Below the pieces are notes generated by a model. That model had not been told where the DNA came from and searched no databases. It worked only from the letters and a program-made list of their open reading frames with translations. Positions 12,320-21,700 of a stretch of DNA of 64,000 bases are shown here, piece by piece. The translations under genes and the position numbers were made by a program. Position 1 is the stretch's first letter. Each line of letters begins with the position of its first letter. The stretch is from Escherichia fergusonii ATCC 35469 (GTDB taxonomy: Bacteria > Pseudomonadota > Gammaproteobacteria > Enterobacterales > Enterobacteriaceae), in NCBI RefSeq assembly GCF_000026225.1, contig NC_011740.1, forward strand, positions 4,092,001 through 4,156,000, in the 5' to 3' direction.

Positions 12320-12679
12320 GTGGTTAAGCTCGCATTTCCCAGGGAGTTACGCTTGTTAACTCCCAGTCAATTCACATTCGTCTTCCAGCAGCCACAACGG
12401 GCTGGCACGCCGCAAATTACTATTCTCGGCCGCCTGAATTCGCTGGGGCATCCCCGTATCGGTCTTACAGTCGCCAAGAAAAACGTTCGACGCGCCCATG
12501 AACGCAATCGGATTAAACGTCTGACGCGTGAAAGCTTCCGTCTGCGCCAACATGAACTCCCGGCTATGGATTTCGTGGTGGTGGCGAAAAAAGGGGTTGC
12601 CGACCTCGATAACCGTGCTCTCTCGGAAGCGTTGGAAAAATTATGGCGCCGCCACTGTCGCCTGGCTCGCGGGTCCTGA
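12320..12679 (+). CDS. rnpA: Ribonuclease P protein component
   Basis: RnpA is the 119-residue protein subunit (C5) that joins the M1 RNA to mature tRNA 5' ends. The RNR signature appears in the central basic helix [16 protein letters not shown], and the [11 protein letters not shown] segment follows. The start is GTG at 12320. No strong Shine-Dalgarno sequence precedes it, consistent with weak translation relative to rpmH. Its last 37 bases overlap the start of yidD in another frame. Confidence 0.97.
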
Positions 12680-12900
12680 TAGCCCTCATTCGGGTCTATC
12701 AACGCCTGATTAGTCCGCTACTCGGGCCGCATTGTCGTTTCACTCCAACCTGTTCAAGCTACGGAATTGAGGCATTGCGCAGGTTTGGAGTGATAAAAGG
12801 CAGTTGGTTGACGGTGAAACGCGTATTAAAATGCCACCCTTTACACCCTGGTGGTGACGATCCCGTCCCGCCCGGACCATTTGATACCAGAGAACACTAA
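12643..12900 (+). CDS. yidD: Membrane protein insertion efficiency factor YidD
   Basis: YidD is an 85-residue membrane-associated protein that aids YidC-dependent insertion of inner-membrane proteins. The family signature is visible: [19 protein letters not shown], then the cysteine-containing [15 protein letters not shown] and CHPLHPGG. It begins inside rnpA and ends two bases before yidC, so all three genes are probably translated from one message. Confidence 0.96.
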
Positions 12901-12902
12901 CG

Positions 12903-14549
12903 ATGGATTCGCAACGCAATCTTTTAGTCATCGCTTTGCTGTTCGTGTCTTTCATGATCTGGCAAGCCTGGGAGCAGGATAAAAACCCGCAACCTCAGGC
13001 CCAACAGACCACGCAGACAACGACCACCGCAGCGGGTAGCGCCGCCGACCAGGGCGTACCGGCCAGTGGCCAGGGGAAACTGATCTCGGTTAAGACCGAC
13101 GTGCTTGATCTGACCATCAACACCCGTGGTGGTGATGTTGAGCAAGCTCTGCTGCCTGCTTACCCGAAAGAGCTGAACTCTACCCAGCCGTTCCAGCTGC
13201 TGGAAACTTCACCGCAGTTTATTTATCAGGCACAGAGCGGTCTGACCGGTCGTGATGGCCCGGATAACCCGGCTAACGGCCCGCGTCCGCTGTATAACGT
13301 TGAAAAAGACGCTTATGTGCTGGCTGAAGGTCAAAACGAACTGCAGGTGCCGATGACGTATACCGACGCGGCAGGCAACACGTTTACCAAAACGTTTATC
13401 CTGAAACGTGGTGATTACGCTGTCAACGTCAACTACAACGTGCAGAACGCTGGCGAGAAACCGCTGGAGATCTCCACCTTTGGTCAGTTGAAGCAATCCA
13501 TTACACTGCCACCGTATCTCGACACCGGAAGCAGCAACTTCGCACTGCACACCTTCCGTGGCGCGGCGTACTCCACGCCTGACGAGAAGTACGAGAAATA
13601 TAAGTTTGATACCATTGCCGATAACGAAAACCTGAACATCTCTTCGAAAGGTGGTTGGGTGGCGATGCTGCAACAGTATTTCGCGACTGCGTGGATCCCG
13701 CATAACGACGGTACCAACAACTTCTACACCGCTAATCTGGGTAACGGCATCGCCGCTATCGGCTATAAATCTCAGCCGGTACTGGTTCAGCCTGGTCAGA
13801 CTGGCGCAATGAACAGCACCCTGTGGGTTGGCCCGGAAATCCAGGACAAAATGGCAGCAGTTGCTCCGCACCTGGATCTGACCGTTGATTACGGTTGGTT
13901 GTGGTTCATCTCTCAGCCGCTGTTCAAACTGCTGAAATGGATCCATAGCTTTGTGGGTAACTGGGGCTTCTCCATTATCATCATCACCTTTATCGTTCGT
14001 GGCATCATGTACCCGCTGACCAAAGCGCAGTACACCTCCATGGCGAAGATGCGTATGCTGCAGCCGAAGATTCAGGCGATGCGTGAGCGTCTGGGCGATG
14101 ACAAACAGCGTATCAGCCAGGAAATGATGGCGCTGTACAAAGCTGAGAAGGTTAACCCGCTGGGCGGCTGCTTCCCGCTGCTGATCCAGATGCCAATCTT
14201 CCTGGCGTTGTACTACATGCTGATGGGTTCTGTTGAACTGCGTCAGGCACCGTTTGCACTGTGGATCCACGACCTGTCAGCACAGGACCCGTACTACATC
14301 CTGCCGATCCTGATGGGCGTAACGATGTTCTTCATTCAGAAGATGTCGCCGACCACTGTGACCGACCCGATGCAGCAGAAGATCATGACCTTTATGCCGG
14401 TCATCTTCACCGTGTTCTTCCTGTGGTTCCCGTCAGGTCTGGTGCTGTACTATATCGTCAGCAACCTGGTTACCATTATTCAGCAGCAGCTGATTTACCG
14501 TGGTCTGGAAAAACGTGGCCTGCATAGCCGCGAGAAGAAAAAATCCTGA
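12903..14549 (+). CDS. yidC: Membrane protein insertase YidC
   Basis: YidC inserts and folds inner-membrane proteins, alone or with SecYEG. The 548 residues start with a TM1 signal anchor (LLVIALLFVSFMIWQAW). A large periplasmic domain of about 300 residues follows. The conserved insertase core begins near residue 345 and carries the positively charged groove residue in the IIITFIVRGIMYPLTKAQY helix. Later TM segments include LGGCFPLLIQMPIFLALYYM. The C-terminal tail is basic (LHSREKKKS). It follows yidD by two bases and is closed by a strong terminator. Confidence 0.98.
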   Translation: MDSQRNLLVIALLFVSFMIWQAWEQDKNPQPQAQQTTQTTTTAAGSAADQGVPASGQGKLISVKTDVLDLTINTRGGDVEQALLPAYPKELNSTQPFQLLETSPQFIYQAQSGLTGRDGPDNPANGPRPLYNVEKDAYVLAEGQNELQVPMTYTDAAGNTFTKTFILKRGDYAVNVNYNVQNAGEKPLEISTFGQLKQSITLPPYLDTGSSNFALHTFRGAAYSTPDEKYEKYKFDTIADNENLNISSKGGWVAMLQQYFATAWIPHNDGTNNFYTANLGNGIAAIGYKSQPVLVQPGQTGAMNSTLWVGPEIQDKMAAVAPHLDLTVDYGWLWFISQPLFKLLKWIHSFVGNWGFSIIIITFIVRGIMYPLTKAQYTSMAKMRMLQPKIQAMRERLGDDKQRISQEMMALYKAEKVNPLGGCFPLLIQMPIFLALYYMLMGSVELRQAPFALWIHDLSAQDPYYILPILMGVTMFFIQKMSPTTVTDPMQQKIMTFMPVIFTVFFLWFPSGLVLYYIVSNLVTIIQQQLIYRGLEKRGLHSREKKKS

Positions 14550-14571
14550 TTCGGTGAGTTTTCGCTAAAAT

Positions 14572-14598
14572 AAGGGCGGTCAGTTGACCGCCTTTTTT
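14572..14598 (+). terminator. Terminator after yidC
   Basis: GGCGGTCA at 14575-14582 pairs with TGACCGCC at 14585-14592 around a two-base centre and is followed by a run of six T. It is a strong rho-independent terminator 25 bases beyond the yidC stop, ending the rpmH-rnpA-yidD-yidC transcript. Confidence 0.9.
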
Positions 14599-14604
14599 CT
14601 TTTC

Positions 14605-14633
14605 GTAGGGCGGATAAGCACCGCGCATCCGCC
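14605..14633. repeat. REP element between yidC and mnmE
   Basis: GGCGGAT and ATCCGCC flank an 11-base GC-rich centre (AAGCACCGCGC), the typical REP palindrome. It lies between the yidC terminator and the mnmE ribosome-binding site. Confidence 0.8.
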
Positions 14634-14654
14634 ACACAAAGCAACAGGAACATC

Positions 14655-16019
14655 ATGAGCGATAATGACACTATCGTAGCCCAGGCCACGCCTCCGGGAC
14701 GTGGCGGCGTTGGCATCCTGCGCATCTCCGGCCTCAAAGCCCGTGAGGTTGCCGAAACCGTGCTGGGTAAACTGCCTAAGCCGCGCTACGCCGATTATCT
14801 TCCGTTTAAAGACGCCGATGGCAGCGTGCTCGATCAGGGGATTGCGCTATGGTTCCCTGGCCCGAACTCATTCACCGGCGAAGATGTGCTGGAACTGCAA
14901 GGTCACGGCGGTCCGGTGATCCTCGACCTGCTGTTAAAACGCATTCTGACTATTCCCGGCCTGCGGATTGCCCGTCCTGGTGAGTTTTCCGAACGCGCAT
15001 TTCTGAACGATAAACTCGATTTAGCCCAGGCCGAAGCGATTGCAGACCTTATCGACGCCAGCTCGGAACAGGCGGCGCGCTCAGCGCTAAACTCGCTGCA
15101 AGGCGCGTTCTCCGCACGGGTTAACCATCTGGTGGAAGCCCTCACCCACTTGCGCATTTACGTCGAAGCGGCAATTGATTTCCCCGATGAAGAGATCGAT
15201 TTCCTCTCCGACGGCAAAATTGAAGCCCAGCTCAATGACGTGATTGCCGATCTCGACGCAGTACGCGCCGAGGCTCGTCAGGGCAGCTTGTTACGCGAAG
15301 GGATGAAAGTGGTGATTGCCGGACGTCCTAACGCCGGTAAATCGAGCCTGTTAAACGCGCTGGCGGGCCGTGAAGCGGCAATCGTGACTGATATCGCCGG
15401 AACCACGCGTGACGTACTGCGTGAGCATATCCACATTGACGGAATGCCGCTGCATATCATCGATACCGCCGGATTACGCGAAGCCAGTGACGAAGTTGAA
15501 CGTATTGGGATCGAGCGCGCATGGCAGGAAATTGAACAGGCCGACCGCGTGCTGTTTATGGTTGATGGCACTACGACAGACGCTGTTGATCCAGCAGAGA
15601 TCTGGCCGGAGTTTATCGCCCGTCTGCCAGCGAAACTGCCGATCACCGTGGTACGCAATAAAGCCGATATCACCGGCGAAACGTTGGGGATGAGCGAAGT
15701 GAACGGTCACGCGTTAATTCGTCTCTCTGCAAGGACTGGTGAAGGTGTGGACGTGCTGCGTAACCATCTCAAACAGAGCATGGGCTTTGACACCAACATG
15801 GAAGGCGGCTTCCTGGCGCGTCGTCGTCACCTACAGGCACTGGAACAGGCGGCAGAGCACCTGCAACAGGGTAAAGCGCAACTGTTAGGAGCCTGGGCAG
15901 GCGAGCTGCTGGCGGAAGAACTGCGTCTGGCGCAGCAGAACTTAAGCGAGATCACCGGGGAATTTACTTCTGACGACCTGCTGGGGCGAATTTTCTCCAG
16001 CTTCTGTATTGGTAAGTAA
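14655..16019 (+). CDS. mnmE: tRNA modification GTPase MnmE
   Basis: MnmE acts with MnmG to add the 5-carboxymethylaminomethyl group to wobble uridine 34 of certain tRNAs. The 454 residues comprise an N-terminal tetrahydrofolate-binding domain (1-120), a helical domain, and an inserted G domain with G1 GRPNAGKS at 223-230, [15 protein letters not shown] and NKADI. The C-terminus is the essential CIGK motif with C451. It lies downstream of yidC but has its own leader after a terminator. Its partner gene mnmG is also in this window, beside oriC. Confidence 0.97.
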
Positions 16020-16028
16020 TCGCACTTA

Positions 16029-16062
16029 CGAAGCCGCATTCTGACTGTCAGATGCGGCTTCG
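16029..16062 (+). terminator. Terminator after mnmE
   Basis: CGAAGCCGCAT and ATGCGGCTTCG form a perfect 11-bp stem with a 12-base loop starting 10 bases after the mnmE stop. The downstream sequence is CTTCATTGTT, a weak T tract. It separates mnmE from the tna promoter. Confidence 0.8.
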
Positions 16063-16170
16063 CTTCATTGTTAACACTTCTGTTATGCCTCAACCCTTTT
16101 TTTAAACATTAAAATTCTTACGTAATTTATAATCTTTAAAAAAAGCATTTAATATTGCTTCCCGAACGAT

Positions 16171-16231
16171 TGTGATTCGATTCACATTTAAACAATTTCA
16201 GAATAGACAAAAATTCTGAGTGTAATAATGT
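16171..16231 (+). promoter_or_regulatory. tna promoter with CRP site
   Basis: TGTGATTCGATTCACA at 16171-16186 is a near-perfect CRP site (TGTGA-N6-TCACA). A sigma-70 promoter follows with TAGACA at 16204-16209 as -35 and TAATGT at about 16226 as -10. The CRP centre lies roughly 60 bp before the likely transcription start, a class I arrangement. This fits catabolite repression of tryptophanase. Confidence 0.85.
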
Positions 16232-16261
16232 AGCGGCGTGTCTTTCGAGGATAAGTGCATT

Positions 16262-16336
16262 ATGAATATCTTACATATATGTGTGACCTCAAAATGGTTT
16301 AATATCGACAATAAGATTGTCGATCACCGCCCTTAA
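16262..16336 (+). CDS. tnaC: Tryptophanase leader peptide TnaC
   Basis: TnaC is the 24-residue leader peptide MNILHICVTSKWFNIDNKIV-DHRP. Trp12 and the terminal Pro24 are the residues that let free tryptophan stall the translating ribosome at the stop codon. The stalled ribosome blocks Rho from the transcript, so tnaA-tnaB are made only when tryptophan is present. The sequence keeps W12, D16 and P24, all known to matter in E. coli. The stop is TAA. It is too short for automatic gene calling. Confidence 0.97.
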   Translation: MNILHICVTSKWFNIDNKIVDHRP

Positions 16337-16556
16337 TTTACCCTTCTGTAGCCATCACCAGAGCCAAACCGATTAGATTCAATGTGATCGATTCGTTTGC
16401 TATATCTTAATTTTGCCTTTTGCAAAGGCTGTCTCTCATTTATTTACTTGTTTTAGTAAATGATGGCCCTTGCATATATATCTGGCGAATTAATGGATAT
16501 TGCAAATGTAATATTCACAGGGATCATTGTAATTAAAATAAATGAAGGATTATGTA
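16337..16556 (+). promoter_or_regulatory. tnaC-tnaA spacer: boxA/rut region and Rho-dependent attenuator
   Basis: The 220-base spacer begins right after the CGCCCTT (boxA-like) end of tnaC. Its first 60 bases are rich in C and poor in G (for example CCATCACCAGAGCCAAACC), as expected for a Rho loading site. T-rich pause regions follow. The spacer length equals that of K-12, and it holds no gene. The tnaA ribosome-binding site AAGGA lies at 16545-16549. Confidence 0.8.
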
Positions 16557-17972
16557 ATGGAAAACTTTAAACATCTCCCTGAACCGTTCCGCATTCGTGT
16601 TATTGAACCAGTAAAACGTACCACTCGCGCTTATCGTGAAGAAGCAATTATTAAATCCGGTATGAATCCGTTCCTGCTGGATAGCGAAGATGTGTTTATC
16701 GATTTACTGACTGACAGCGGCACCGGGGCGGTGACGCAGAGTATGCAGGCCGCGATGATGCGCGGCGATGAAGCTTACAGCGGCAGCCGCAGCTACTATG
16801 CGTTAGCCGAATCAGTGAAAAATATCTTTGGTTATCAATACACTATTCCGACTCACCAGGGCCGTGGCGCAGAACAAATCTATATTCCAGTTCTGATTAA
16901 AAAACGCGAGCAGGAAAAGGGCCTGGATCGCAGCAAAATGGTGGCGTTCTCTAACTATTTCTTTGATACCACGCAGGGCCATAGCCAGATCAACGGCTGT
17001 ACCGTGCGTAACGTCTATATCAAAGAAGCCTTCGATACGGGCGTGCGTTACGACTTTAAAGGCAACTTTGACCTTGAGGGATTAGAACGCGGTATTGAAG
17101 AAGTTGGCCCGAATAACGTGCCATATATCGTTGCAACCATCACGAGTAACTCTGCAGGTGGTCAGCCGGTTTCACTGGCAAACTTAAAAGCGATGTACAG
17201 CATCGCGAAGAAATACGATATTCCGGTGGTCATGGACTCCGCACGCTTTGCCGAAAACGCCTATTTCATCAAGCAACGTGAAGCAGAATACAAAGACTGG
17301 ACCATCGAGCAGATCACCCGCGAAACCTACAAATATGCCGATATGCTGGCGATGTCCGCCAAGAAAGATGCGATGGTGCCGATGGGCGGTCTGCTGTGCG
17401 TGAAAGACGACAGCTTGTTTGATGTGTACACCGAGTGCAGAACCCTTTGCGTGGTACAGGAAGGCTTCCCGACATATGGCGGCCTGGAAGGCGGCGCGAT
17501 GGAGCGTCTGGCGGTAGGTCTGTATGACGGCATGAATCTGGACTGGCTGGCTTATCGTATTGCGCAGGTGCAGTATCTGGTCGATGGTCTGGAAGAGATT
17601 GGCGTTGTCTGCCAGCAGGCAGGCGGTCACGCGGCATTCGTTGATGCAGGTAAACTGTTGCCGCATATCCCGGCAGACCAGTTCCCGGCACAGGCACTGG
17701 CCTGCGAGCTGTATAAAGTCGCTGGCATCCGTGCGGTAGAAATTGGCTCTTTCCTGTTAGGCCGCGATCCGAAAACCGGTAAACAACTGCCGTGCCCGGC
17801 TGAACTGCTGCGTTTAACCATTCCGCGCGCAACATATACTCAAACACATATGGACTTCATTATTGAAGCCTTCAAACATGTGAAAGAGAACGCGGCGAAT
17901 ATTAAAGGTTTAACCTTTACCTACGAACCGAAAGTATTGCGTCACTTCACCGCAAAACTGAAAGAAGTTTAA
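16557..17972 (+). CDS. tnaA: Tryptophanase TnaA
   Basis: TnaA cleaves L-tryptophan into indole, pyruvate and ammonia using pyridoxal phosphate. The 471-residue protein is a full-length fold-type I enzyme with the PLP lysine at K270 in AMSAKKDAMVP, and the cofactor-aspartate context VVMDSARFAENA upstream. The ATG at 16557 is preferred to one at 16542 because AAGGA lies between them. An indole-positive phenotype is predicted since promoter, leader, enzyme and permease are all intact. Confidence 0.98.
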   Translation: MENFKHLPEPFRIRVIEPVKRTTRAYREEAIIKSGMNPFLLDSEDVFIDLLTDSGTGAVTQSMQAAMMRGDEAYSGSRSYYALAESVKNIFGYQYTIPTHQGRGAEQIYIPVLIKKREQEKGLDRSKMVAFSNYFFDTTQGHSQINGCTVRNVYIKEAFDTGVRYDFKGNFDLEGLERGIEEVGPNNVPYIVATITSNSAGGQPVSLANLKAMYSIAKKYDIPVVMDSARFAENAYFIKQREAEYKDWTIEQITRETYKYADMLAMSAKKDAMVPMGGLLCVKDDSLFDVYTECRTLCVVQEGFPTYGGLEGGAMERLAVGLYDGMNLDWLAYRIAQVQYLVDGLEEIGVVCQQAGGHAAFVDAGKLLPHIPADQFPAQALACELYKVAGIRAVEIGSFLLGRDPKTGKQLPCPAELLRLTIPRATYTQTHMDFIIEAFKHVKENAANIKGLTFTYEPKVLRHFTAKLKEV

Positions 17973-17983
17973 TTAAAACATTC

Positions 17984-18012
17984 AGAGTGGCTATAAGGAT
18001 GTTAGCCACTCT
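17984..18012 (+). other. Hairpin between tnaA and tnaB
   Basis: AGAGTGGCT and AGCCACTCT form a perfect 9-bp stem with an 11-base loop, just after the tnaA stop. There is no T tract, so it is more likely an mRNA-stabilising or partial-attenuation structure that lowers tnaB relative to tnaA than a full terminator. Confidence 0.6.
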
Positions 18013-18063
18013 AGCTCCCTACATCTTCAATAACAAAAATAGCCTTCCTCTAAAGGTGGCATC

Positions 18064-19311
18064 ATGACTGATCAAGCTGAAAAAAAGCACTCTGCATTTT
18101 GGGGTGTTATGGTTATAGCAGGTACAGTAATCGGTGGAGGTATGTTTGCTTTACCTGTTGATCTTGCCGGCGCCTGGTTTTTCTGGGGTGCCTTTATCCT
18201 TATCATTGCCTGGTTTTCAATGCTTCATTCCGGGTTGTTGTTATTAGAAGCAAATTTAAATTATCCCGTCGGCTCCAGTTTTAACACCATCACCAAAGAT
18301 TTAATCGGTAACACCTGGAACATTATCAGCGGTATTACCGTTGCCTTCGTTCTCTATATCCTCACTTATGCCTATATCTCTGCTAATGGTGCGATCATTA
18401 GTGAAACGATATCAATGAATTTGGGTTATCACGCTAATCCACGTATTGTCGGGATCTGCACAGCCATTTTCGTTGCCAGCGTATTGTGGATAAGCTCGTT
18501 AGCCGCCAGCCGTATTACCTCGTTGTTCCTCGGGCTGAAGATTATCTCCTTTGTGATCGTGTTTGGTTCTTTCTTCTTCCAGGTCGATTACTCCATTCTG
18601 CGCGATGCCACCAGCACCACTGCGGGAACGTCTTACTTCCCGTATATCTTTATGGCTTTGCCGGTGTGTCTGGCGTCATTTGGTTTCCACGGCAATATTC
18701 CCAGCCTGATTATTTGCTATGGCAAACGCAAAGATAAGTTAATCAAAAGCGTGGTTTTCGGTTCGCTGTTGGCGCTGGTGATTTATCTCTTCTGGCTCTA
18801 TTGCACGATGGGGAACATTCCGCGAGAAAGCTTTAAGGCGATTATCTCTTCAGGCGGCAACGTTGATTCGCTGGTGAAATCGTTCCTCGGCACCAAACAG
18901 CACGGCATTATCGAGTTTTGCCTGCTGGTGTTCTCTAACTTAGCTGTCGCCAGCTCGTTTTTTGGTGTCACGCTGGGGTTGTTCGATTATCTGGCGGATC
19001 TGTTTAAGATTGATAACTCCCACGCCGGGCGTTTCAAAACCGTGCTGTTAACCTTCCTGCCACCCGCATTGTTGTATCTGATCTTCCCGAACGGCTTTAT
19101 TTACGGGATCGGCGGTGCCGGACTATGCGCCACCATCTGGGCGGTCATTATCCCCGCGGTGCTGGCAATCAAAGCTCGCAAGAAGTTTCCCAATCAGATG
19201 TTCACGGTCTGGGGCGGCAATCTTATTCCGGCGATTGTCATTCTCTTTGGTATAACCGTAATTTTATGCTGGTTCGGTAACGTCTTTAATGTGTTACCTA
19301 AATTTGGCTAA
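18064..19311 (+). CDS. tnaB: Low-affinity tryptophan permease TnaB
   Basis: TnaB is a proton-coupled tryptophan importer of the aromatic amino acid (Mtr/TyrP) family. The 415-residue protein has about eleven hydrophobic membrane segments, beginning with FWGVMVIAGTVIGGGMFALP, whose GTVIGGGMFALP motif is characteristic of this family. It is the third gene of the tna operon, 91 bases after tnaA, and feeds substrate to TnaA. It ends just before a strong hairpin. Confidence 0.96.
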   Translation: MTDQAEKKHSAFWGVMVIAGTVIGGGMFALPVDLAGAWFFWGAFILIIAWFSMLHSGLLLLEANLNYPVGSSFNTITKDLIGNTWNIISGITVAFVLYILTYAYISANGAIISETISMNLGYHANPRIVGICTAIFVASVLWISSLAASRITSLFLGLKIISFVIVFGSFFFQVDYSILRDATSTTAGTSYFPYIFMALPVCLASFGFHGNIPSLIICYGKRKDKLIKSVVFGSLLALVIYLFWLYCTMGNIPRESFKAIISSGGNVDSLVKSFLGTKQHGIIEFCLLVFSNLAVASSFFGVTLGLFDYLADLFKIDNSHAGRFKTVLLTFLPPALLYLIFPNGFIYGIGGAGLCATIWAVIIPAVLAIKARKKFPNQMFTVWGGNLIPAIVILFGITVILCWFGNVFNVLPKFG

Positions 19312-19317
19312 TCCGTT

Positions 19318-19347
19318 CAAGAAGCCAGCGAAATAGCTGGCTTCTTG
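19318..19347 (+). terminator. Terminator after tnaB
   Basis: CAAGAAGCCAGC and GCTGGCTTCTTG form a perfect 12-bp stem around GAAATA, starting six bases after the tnaB stop. It ends the tna operon and separates it from mdtL. Confidence 0.85.
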
Positions 19348-19443
19348 CCTGTCAGGAAATCACTTATGTCCAAATCGCAACTCGCCTGATTCTGCTTCAC
19401 CACGTATGCTTTGCGTCACCTTACTATCAGGACGCTTTAGCCC

Positions 19444-20619
19444 ATGTCCCGCTTTTTGATTTGTAGTTTTGCCCTGGTTTTACTTTATCCCGCCGGGATT
19501 GATATGTACCTCGTTGGTTTACCGCGCATCGCCGCCGATCTCAATGCCAGCGAAGCGCAGTTGCATATTGCGTTCTCTGTTTATCTGGCAGGTATGGCAG
19601 CAGCGATGTTATTTGCCGGTAAAGTGGCCGATCGTTCAGGGAGAAAGCCTGTCGCCATACCCGGCGCGGCGCTATTTATTATTGCCTCGGTGTTCTGTTC
19701 ACTGGCTGAAACCAGCACGTTATTTCTTGCAGGACGATTTCTACAGGGGCTGGGCGCAGGCTGTTGTTACGTGGTGGCGTTCGCCATTTTACGTGACACA
19801 CTGGACGATCGACGTCGGGCAAAAGTGCTGTCGTTACTCAACGGCATTACCTGCATCATTCCGGTGTTAGCCCCGGTACTCGGACACCTGATTATGCTTA
19901 AGTTCCCGTGGCAAAGTCTGTTCTGGGCGATGGCAACGATGGGCATCGCAGTACTGATGTTGTCTTTGTTTATTTTGAAAGAAACGCGCCCCGCAGCCCC
20001 CGCCGCTTCGGACAAACCACGAGAGAATAGGGAGTCGCTGCTTAACCGGTTTTTCCTCAGCCGTGTGGTAATCACCACCCTCAGCGTTTCGGTAATCCTG
20101 ACCTTCGTGAATACGTCGCCGGTATTGCTGATGGAAATCATGGGCTTTGAGCGCGGAGAATACGCCACCATAATGGCGTTGACCGCAGGTGTCAGCATGA
20201 CCGTTTCATTCTCCACGCCATTTGCACTGGGGATTTTTAAGCCACGTACGTTGATGATCACCTCGCAGGTGTTATTTCTGGCGGCGGGTATCACTCTTGC
20301 CGTTTCGCCCTCCCATGCGATCTCTTTGTTTGGTATCACGCTGATTTGCGCTGGGTTCTCGATAGGTTTTGGCGTGGCGATGAGTCAGGCGTTAGGGCCG
20401 TTTTCATTACGTGCGGGTGTTGCCAGCTCGACCTTAGGTATTGCACAGGTTTGCGGATCGTCACTGTGGATTTGGCTGGCGGCGGTGGTTGGTATCGGCG
20501 CATGGAATATGCTGATCGGGATTCTGATTGCCTGTAGCATAGTGAGCCTGTTGCTGATTATGTTCGTCACGCCTGGACGCCCCGTTGCCGCTCATGAAGA
20601 AATCCATCACCACGCTTGA
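19444..20619 (+). CDS. mdtL: Multidrug efflux MFS transporter MdtL
   Basis: MdtL is a 391-residue drug:proton antiporter of the DHA1 group, associated with chloramphenicol export in E. coli. About twelve membrane segments are visible. The family motif A appears in loop 2-3 (GKVADRSGRKPVAIPG), and FLQGLGAGCCYVVAFAILRD corresponds to motif B. The C-terminus is histidine-rich (AAHEEIHHHA). Its end overlaps yidZ by 26 bases, suggesting a shared transcript with that regulator. Confidence 0.95.
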   Translation: MSRFLICSFALVLLYPAGIDMYLVGLPRIAADLNASEAQLHIAFSVYLAGMAAAMLFAGKVADRSGRKPVAIPGAALFIIASVFCSLAETSTLFLAGRFLQGLGAGCCYVVAFAILRDTLDDRRRAKVLSLLNGITCIIPVLAPVLGHLIMLKFPWQSLFWAMATMGIAVLMLSLFILKETRPAAPAASDKPRENRESLLNRFFLSRVVITTLSVSVILTFVNTSPVLLMEIMGFERGEYATIMALTAGVSMTVSFSTPFALGIFKPRTLMITSQVLFLAAGITLAVSPSHAISLFGITLICAGFSIGFGVAMSQALGPFSLRAGVASSTLGIAQVCGSSLWIWLAAVVGIGAWNMLIGILIACSIVSLLLIMFVTPGRPVAAHEEIHHHA

Positions 20620-21553
20620 TCTCAATTTGCTGCTCTGTCTGCAACTGCTGATGCAGGAACGCAGCGTGACTAAAGCGGCGAAGCGGATGAACGTGACCCC
20701 TTCGGCGGTGAGTAAGTCGCTGGCAAAGTTAAGAGCGTGGTTTGACGACCCGCTCTTTGTGAACTCACCGCTGGGCCTGTCACCCACACCGCTAATGGTC
20801 AGCATGGAGCAAAATCTGGCGGAGTGGATGCAAATGAGCAATTTGCTGCTGGATAAACCACACCACGAAACGCCGCGCGGTCTTAAGTTTGAACTGGCGG
20901 CGGAATCGCCGCTGATGATGATCATGTTCAATACGCTGACTAAGCAGATCTACCAGCGTTACCCCCAGGCGACGATCAAATTGCGCAACTGGGATTATGA
21001 TTCACTGGAGGCGATTACCCGTGGCGAAGTAGATATCGGCTTTACCGGACGCGAAAGTCATCCTCGCTCGCGGGAACTGCTCAGCCAGTTGCCGTTATCT
21101 ATTGACTATGAAGTGTTATTTACTGACTTGCCTTGTGTCTGGTTGCGAGAAGATCATCCGGCATTGCGCGAAGAGTGGGATCTGGAAACCTTTCTACGTT
21201 ATCCACATATCAGCATTTGCTGGGAACAGAGTGACACCTGGGCGCTGGACGATGTCCTTCATGAATTGGGGCGCGAACGCACCATTGCGTTGAGTTTACC
21301 GGGCTTTGAAGCATCCTTATTTATGGCTGCACAACCGGAACAGCGGCTGATCGCAACTGCTCCCCGCTATTGCCAGCACTATATTGAACAGCATCAATTG
21401 CCATTAGTTGCCCTTCCGCTACCTTTCACTATTGCGCAGCTGGAAAAACTTAAAGTCCCCTTCACGTTGCTTTGGCACAAACGCAACAGCCACAACTCAA
21501 AAATTCTCTGGTTGCGCAAAACAATAAAAGCGCTCTATGCCCCTCTTTTTTGA
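20594..21553 (+). CDS. yidZ: LysR-family regulator YidZ
   Basis: YidZ is a 319-residue LysR-type transcription factor, linked in E. coli to anaerobic nitric oxide protection. The N-terminal helix-turn-helix (RSVTKAAKRMNVTPSAVSKSLAKLRAWF) is intact. The remainder is a two-lobed effector domain. The ATG at 20594 lies inside mdtL; an upstream TTG would add three residues and is less likely. The effector domain differs at many positions from K-12 as I recall it (for example HYIEQHQLPL and FTIAQLEKLKVP), more than neighbouring housekeeping genes do. The effector is unknown. Confidence 0.92.
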   Translation: MKKSITTLDLNLLLCLQLLMQERSVTKAAKRMNVTPSAVSKSLAKLRAWFDDPLFVNSPLGLSPTPLMVSMEQNLAEWMQMSNLLLDKPHHETPRGLKFELAAESPLMMIMFNTLTKQIYQRYPQATIKLRNWDYDSLEAITRGEVDIGFTGRESHPRSRELLSQLPLSIDYEVLFTDLPCVWLREDHPALREEWDLETFLRYPHISICWEQSDTWALDDVLHELGRERTIALSLPGFEASLFMAAQPEQRLIATAPRYCQHYIEQHQLPLVALPLPFTIAQLEKLKVPFTLLWHKRNSHNSKILWLRKTIKALYAPLF

Positions 21554-21700
21554 GGAAAAACAGCCAACAGAAGATAAAGAGCAGTAGAGATCGGCGGATT
21601 AACGCTGTTTACAGTGAACTTACGTATCATTTAACCTGTCCATAAGTCAGGTAAATGTTACTCACGAATTAATAACGGACAATTAAGCACGGAGCGAATC

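Noticed and set aside
13209..14270. 353-codon open frame on the minus strand opposite yidC
   Set aside because: Antisense to a strongly conserved gene, with His/Gln/Arg-rich composition typical of shadow frames.
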